Shown: positions 59,672 to 64,000 of the stretch, piece by piece | Position numbering within the stretch: position 1 is the first letter of the stretch | Layout: each line of letters starts with the position of its first letter | Source: Cristatella mucedo | Lineage: Eukaryota > Bryozoa > Phylactolaemata > Cristatellidae | Length of the DNA stretch: 64,000 nucleotides | Assembly: GCA_009760855.2 (NCBI GenBank) | Contig: WPIO01000063.1 | Coordinates: forward strand, 741,501-805,500 | Reading direction: 5' to 3' | Program-made: the position numbers and the translations under genes | The notes under the pieces: model-generated | Seen by the model: only the letters and a program-made list of their open reading frames with translations | Databases searched by the model: none | What the model was told of the DNA's origin: nothing

Positions 59672-59845
59672 CATCAGCCGTGATGGCACACTAGGTAAGG
59701 CGGTTGCTTTCACGACATCGGTCGCGAGGTCGTGGGTTTGATTCCTGCAGTGGGCGATTCTTTATTGCCACTGCAAGCTATGATGATAGCCGTAAAGGCT
59801 CTTCTGTCGCTATACAAAAAGAGGCTGTTTAATCAGCTAGGATTT
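59672..59845 (+). mobile_element. tRNA-headed SINE, second tail class, most complete head
   Basis: Plus-strand copy with the clearest tRNA-like 5' part: tggcacactaggtaagg resembles a polymerase III A box, and gtcgtgggtttgattcc the B box. The middle is cgattctttattgccactgc. The tail is ccgtaaaggctcttctgtcg, ending gctgtttaatcagc. Confidence 0.8.
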
Positions 59846-60017
59846 ATTTATTCTAACAGGGTCGTACAGGCACCAAAAAGCGTGTACATGCACCAACAGG
59901 CTCGTTCAGGCACAAATAGGCCGTGCAAGCGCAAACAGGCTCGTACAAGCACCAATAGGCTCGTACATGCTCTCATGTTCCTAGTACTTTGTTTTTAGAG
60001 GTTTGTACTAGTCAAAT

Positions 60018-61495
60018 AATAATTATAATAATAATAATAATAACACACTTGATAAAGCACACTCAGAGAACTCAATCTCTTTCTTGGTGCTTTACGTTTG
60101 CTGCTAAGGAAACGCGATGGAATGGTTAGTGGTAGCATGCTCGATCAAGAACAGTAATAACATGGTTAGGGGTGACATGCACAGGGTCAGCATATATAAG
60201 CACATAAAGATCTATTCACAGGACCAACTAAATGATGGGATAAATAGGTTCGTTTTTAATTTCTTTTTAAATGTGGTCAAGTCAGGGGATGTTTCAGGCT
60301 TTAGGAGCACACGAACTAAGTGTACAGTCTCCAAAGGACTTAAGGTTTGTGCGAGGTATGGGTAAACAGATTCCGAAAAGCTGTTGATACTATGCTTAGC
60401 CTGGTGGGGTAGTAAATCTGCTAAACAGGCTGAAGCCAAAGAATGGAGGGATCTAAAAATGAGGGACAAAACCTTGAATTAGATGCGTTGCTTGACTGGG
60501 AGCCAGTGCAGGTTGGCGAGAAGTGGTGTGATGTGACAATTGAGATGCTCACGACAGACAGGCCTAGCTTCAGAGTTTTGCACCAGCTGTAAGTGCCTGA
60601 TTGCACAGGCCGGTAGAACAGCCAGCCGTGAGTTACAGAAGTCAAGATGGGATGTCACGAATACATAGACCAACTTAGATGCGGTATCCCTGTCTAAACA
60701 AGCCCGAATTTTAGCAATCTTATGTAGCTGGACGTGGGCAGATTTGCTTGTGGAGCTGATGCGGTCGTCTAATGAAAAGTCACTTTGGACATGACAACTA
60801 GATTTTGAGCAGATTAAGTAGGAGATATGATGGCAGAGCCGATGTTGAGCGTTAGCCTTCCAAATTTCTGAATCACACTTGGTTTGCCCAAGACTAGTAA
60901 TTTGGTTTGATCATCATTCAATTTAAGAACATTTGCTGCCATCCATATGCGAATGTCATCAATACATGCAGCAAAGGATTTGAGAGACTTCGGCGTGCTG
61001 GAGAGCTGGGAGGGATCAAAGCAAAGGTACAACTGAGTGTCATCCGCATAGAAGTGAAAGCCAAGATTGTGCTTGGCAACACATCAGCAAGAGGAAGAGT
61101 ATAAACCGTGAAAAGAACCAGACCTAGCACGGACCCCTGAGGTACCCCATATTTCAGAGGTACCTCGGATGATCTTTTTCCATTCACATCAATACTCTGG
61201 AGTCTCCCACTGAGATAGGACCTGAACCATCGCAGAGCAGTACTAGTGATGCCCAGGTGAGATGAGAGGCGCTCTAGAAGAACTTGGTGATCGATAGTAT
61301 CAAAAGCGGCCAAAAGATCGAGCAAAACAAGCAGAGACACTTTACTCATGTCTGCATTCCTAAGTAGGTCGTTTTACACCCAAAGCAATGCTGACTCCGT
61401 GGAGTGATTAGGGCTAAAGCCAGACTTGAACTTACTGGCAAGGTTTGAAGTTAATCTTAGAAAGGCAGGCTTGGCAGTAGTTGCTCAAATTTTCT
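60018..61495 (-). mobile_element. L2-type LINE, longest copy, with frameshifted reverse transcriptase
   Basis: Minus-strand copy of about 1.48 kb. It starts with a (TAA)n tail and a stem-loop with arms AAAGCAC/GTGCTTT (60054-60060 and 60087-60093). Upstream come the ORF C-terminus, thumb (WLPVKQRI near 60.5 kb) and palm of the RT. RT motif A (AAFDTID) is at about 61288-61308, motif B (GVPQGSVLG) at 61122-61148 and the catalytic YADD at 61039-61050. YADD is in a different frame from motifs A and B, and the finger region (HSTESALLWV) carries an in-frame stop, so the copy is dead. The endonuclease is missing (5' truncation near 61495). Confidence 0.88.
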
Positions 61496-63244
61496 CGGTC
61501 TAGTGAACTTGGTGATAAATAAAAAGAAAGCTCAGTTGTCGACAACTATTGCATCGATGAAAGGAGAATAGCGGCAACTCAGTTGCGAAGTTGTCCATCT
61601 GCCTGAGCAGATTGTATAGGTTCATGGGACAGTCAACACAAGCTATGCAATGTGAGGAGATTCGAAGACATCTATCTACAGAGTTTTGAGACTTTACATT
61701 TTGATAGCTACTCGGCAATGTGGGCTCAATGATCAAATTACGAATTAATGCACACGGATGCATGCCTCAGTATTTCAAGCTTTCTAAACTGCACAGTAGC
61801 CTCATGGACCACCAAACCTTCAGAAAAGCAGGATATGAAAGATATTTTCTGCACGTGACAACACAGAGAAATCTGTTCATTATTCACTGCTAATCCACAT
61901 AATGGGAATGAATATGTAGGTTGATGAGTGCATAGCATATGGGAGGTCACGAAGATATTATGAATTTGTGACGAGGTAAAGACAATGGTATTCCTGCGTC
62001 TTAGAGACGGTGTAGTTGGCAAAGCAATGTGCCTGCGTGTCCAATTATATCTCAGCGTGTTCTAACATACATCGGCACGAGTGGCCGAACATAAAAGCAG
62101 CTATTGAGAGCCCAATAGTCTTTCGGTTTTCCGAATCTATTGACGGGTTCACAAAATATATATTTGACGTTCATAGGATTTCTACGTTCATTTATTTGGT
62201 ATACTTCTCCACCACTTTGGCTACAGCAGGTGCTTACTTTTCTATACTCTTCATTGCAGAAGGTGAGAAATTCAAGGTGGGTGGCGGCCATCGCGCATAA
62301 CCTCACTGCGTCGTGCTATCGGCCACCGCACAAGCGATCTTGTCACCTTGATGCCCACCCTGTCACACGCTTCTCCGACTGCTGACCAACCTGGCAGCCT
62401 CGTGCTCGTCATTAGACCTTCTGAAACCTTCTGAAACCGTGGTTCGGTCCACGCACCCAGGTAAATAATTAGATTAGTGCCGGAAGTATTAGTGTGAGAA
62501 TGCGTTAACCATTTCTTGAGAAATTCAAGAGAGCAGGCAGATAAACTGCAGCCGGCATCTGAAACTTGGTATTAAGTCTCTTATATACTAATGCTACTAC
62601 CACCTCGCCGCCCCCCCCCCCCCCGCGCGAGAGAGCGAAAGGCCGTCTGCATGTTACTTGCTGGCGAGCAATCAAACGCAGCAACGCCGCAGAACCTGCA
62701 TTTGCTCTTCACGGATCACGTGAGATCAAAGCATCCGCGCATAGAAAAAAGGCAGATGGCCGATAGCCGAGAGCTGAAGAAGCAGAGGAAGCCGACCGAG
62801 GGACCGGCTCTGTCTGCGTGCTATCGCACACGATAGCAACAAAGCTCGATAGAAAGCAAGGGACCCTTTGCTTCAATCATGGGACACAAGAGCATGGACC
62901 GAATATGGAAAGAATAACAAGAGGCAGAGAAGAAGAAACAGGAGACATCGAACTTTTCAAATTAAGAAGCCGACCGAAACCTCCGAATCAGGCGTACGTG
63001 CATTGGCCAAGGACTTCGCACTTTCAGTACGATCGTATGCGCGCCCGACTAAATTACGTGTCCTCTGATCTTATGCTCAATATCAACAAAGAATTCATCT
63101 CTGGACCATTAACACCATTGAAAGATCATAGAGATATCATTCAAAGTCCTCTTTATCAAACTGACGCAAGGGGATAAATATCCATCGTCACTTTCTACCG
63201 ACCTAAGAAAGGTCACTAATAACAGTAAAAAAAATAGCTCAATA
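61496..63244. other. No gene recognised
   Basis: AT-balanced. A 119-codon frame on plus (62818-63177) and 84-94 codon frames on both strands lack known motifs. A run of C (about 62612-62624) is present. Sequence just before 61496 may include more decayed LINE. Confidence 0.4.
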
Positions 63245-64000
63245 AGAATAATAATAATAATAATGAGAAGAAGAAGAATACATTTGCATAGTGCCGTCAA
63301 AGAACTTAATCTCTTTCTAAGCACTTAACATTCGCTGTGAAGAAGTATGGTCAAATGGTTAGTGTCAACATGCACAATGTCAAAAAGCATAATATGTTTA
63401 GAGGTAACCTGAACGTTCTCAACATGTAAATATGGTTAATGTAATGTATCTCCGTCTGTAACTCCACAAAGTCATAAAGACTATGTGGGTGTTACACAGG
63501 AGAATTTTGTATAGCGCACTCATAGCCTAAGCGGCTTTCGGTACGCATTCGGTAACCAACAGATATCGTCTCACGCAACAAAGAGAAAGTGGGAAGCACA
63601 GCAGAGTCAGGAGAGCAGTTGAGGTAGTGAGTAGCACGGAAGTAGCAGCTCAGGACCGCTGAAGAGAGTGAGCCATAGTCGGCAGCAGGAGAGTAGTTGT
63701 CGTTGCGTAAGAATAGTGGAACCGAGTTCCACAGTCTAGGACTAGCATGCACAGTCTCAGCGTTCACAAGAATACACAGGACAAAACCTAAGGACCCACT
63801 AAATGCTGCGAGATAAAAGTAAGGGCTTTTTAGCTTCTTTTTAAATCCCGTCAAATCAGGCGTGATGTGATATCAGTCTGGAGTGAGTTACGGGCTTTGG
63901 GAGCATATAAACTGCAGGCGAGGTCTCCAAACGATTGGATGTTGGTTCGAGGCGCAGCTAAGTAACTGGCGTAACAAAAGCAGGAGGTACGTTGCCTAGC
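63245..64000 (-). mobile_element. L2-type LINE 3' end interrupted by another LINE, running off the window
   Basis: A (TAA)n tail and stem-loop (arms 63290-63294 and 63321-63325) are followed by L2 3' sequence to about 63437. The L2 resumes at about 63745 (catgcacagtctcagc) and continues through the ORF C-terminus (TGFKKKLKS, FSGSL) to the window edge. The 300 bp between belong to a different LINE family. The copy probably extends beyond 64000. Confidence 0.75.
63438..63744 (-). mobile_element. Second LINE family, 3' end nested in an L2
   Basis: The minus-strand frame reads SPRLWNSVPLFLR and continues about 65 residues with a C-terminus unlike L2, then a short 3' UTR ending in a TTACA-type tail (acattacatta on the minus strand). 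The same sequence recurs at 48826-49040, so it is a repeat family. PRLWNSVPLFLR is the common motif near the C-terminus of CR1/L2/Rex-type ORF2, so it is a non-LTR element of a related clade. It sits inside the L2 of 63245-64000 and is therefore younger than that copy. Confidence 0.65.

Overview
This 64-kb window is animal nuclear DNA, not prokaryotic. It has one confidently identified protein-coding gene, a five-coding-exon GATA1/2/3-class transcription factor on the minus strand (stop at 35792, first Met at 41733). It also has GT-AG introns, many decayed L2/CR1-type LINE copies, tRNA-derived SINEs, a solo LTR and long microsatellites. The GATA gene and the CpG-dense core fit a bilaterian. 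A marine or lophotrochozoan-type invertebrate is a guess; the sequence does not fix the species.

Layout. Positions 1-14.3 kb have mixed composition and are a transposon graveyard: L2 fragments mostly on the minus strand, two classes of tRNA-headed SINE, and an 804-bp solo LTR inserted into the 3' tail of an L2. Positions 14.3-31 kb are very CpG-rich with few recognisable elements: some SINE and L2 pieces, a gag/protease remnant of a Ty3/gypsy-like element at 19.2-19.85 kb, and a 640-bp CTGT/CTCTGT microsatellite. From 31.1 to 46.2 kb I find no L2 or SINE copy, and the GATA gene lies in the middle of this stretch. It contains purine minisatellites, a (GGC)n tract of about 210 bp roughly 1.2 kb upstream of the GATA start, and a (GA)n tract. 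Positions 46.2-64 kb return to mixed composition with L2s, SINEs, a second LINE family (once nested inside an L2), and long (AT)n, (AG)n and (TG)n tracts. The best-preserved L2 is at 60.0-61.5 kb. It retains reverse-transcriptase motifs but is frameshifted.

How the parts relate. The GATA gene is the only functional unit I can support. Its exons join in frame with matching phases into a predicted 515-residue protein with both zinc fingers complete. The repeats form a LINE-SINE system. The L2 3' end and the tail of one SINE class share a small stem-loop whose arms change together between copies, which suggests the SINEs used the L2 machinery. Most long open frames elsewhere are low-complexity artefacts of CpG-rich or microsatellite DNA and are not annotated.
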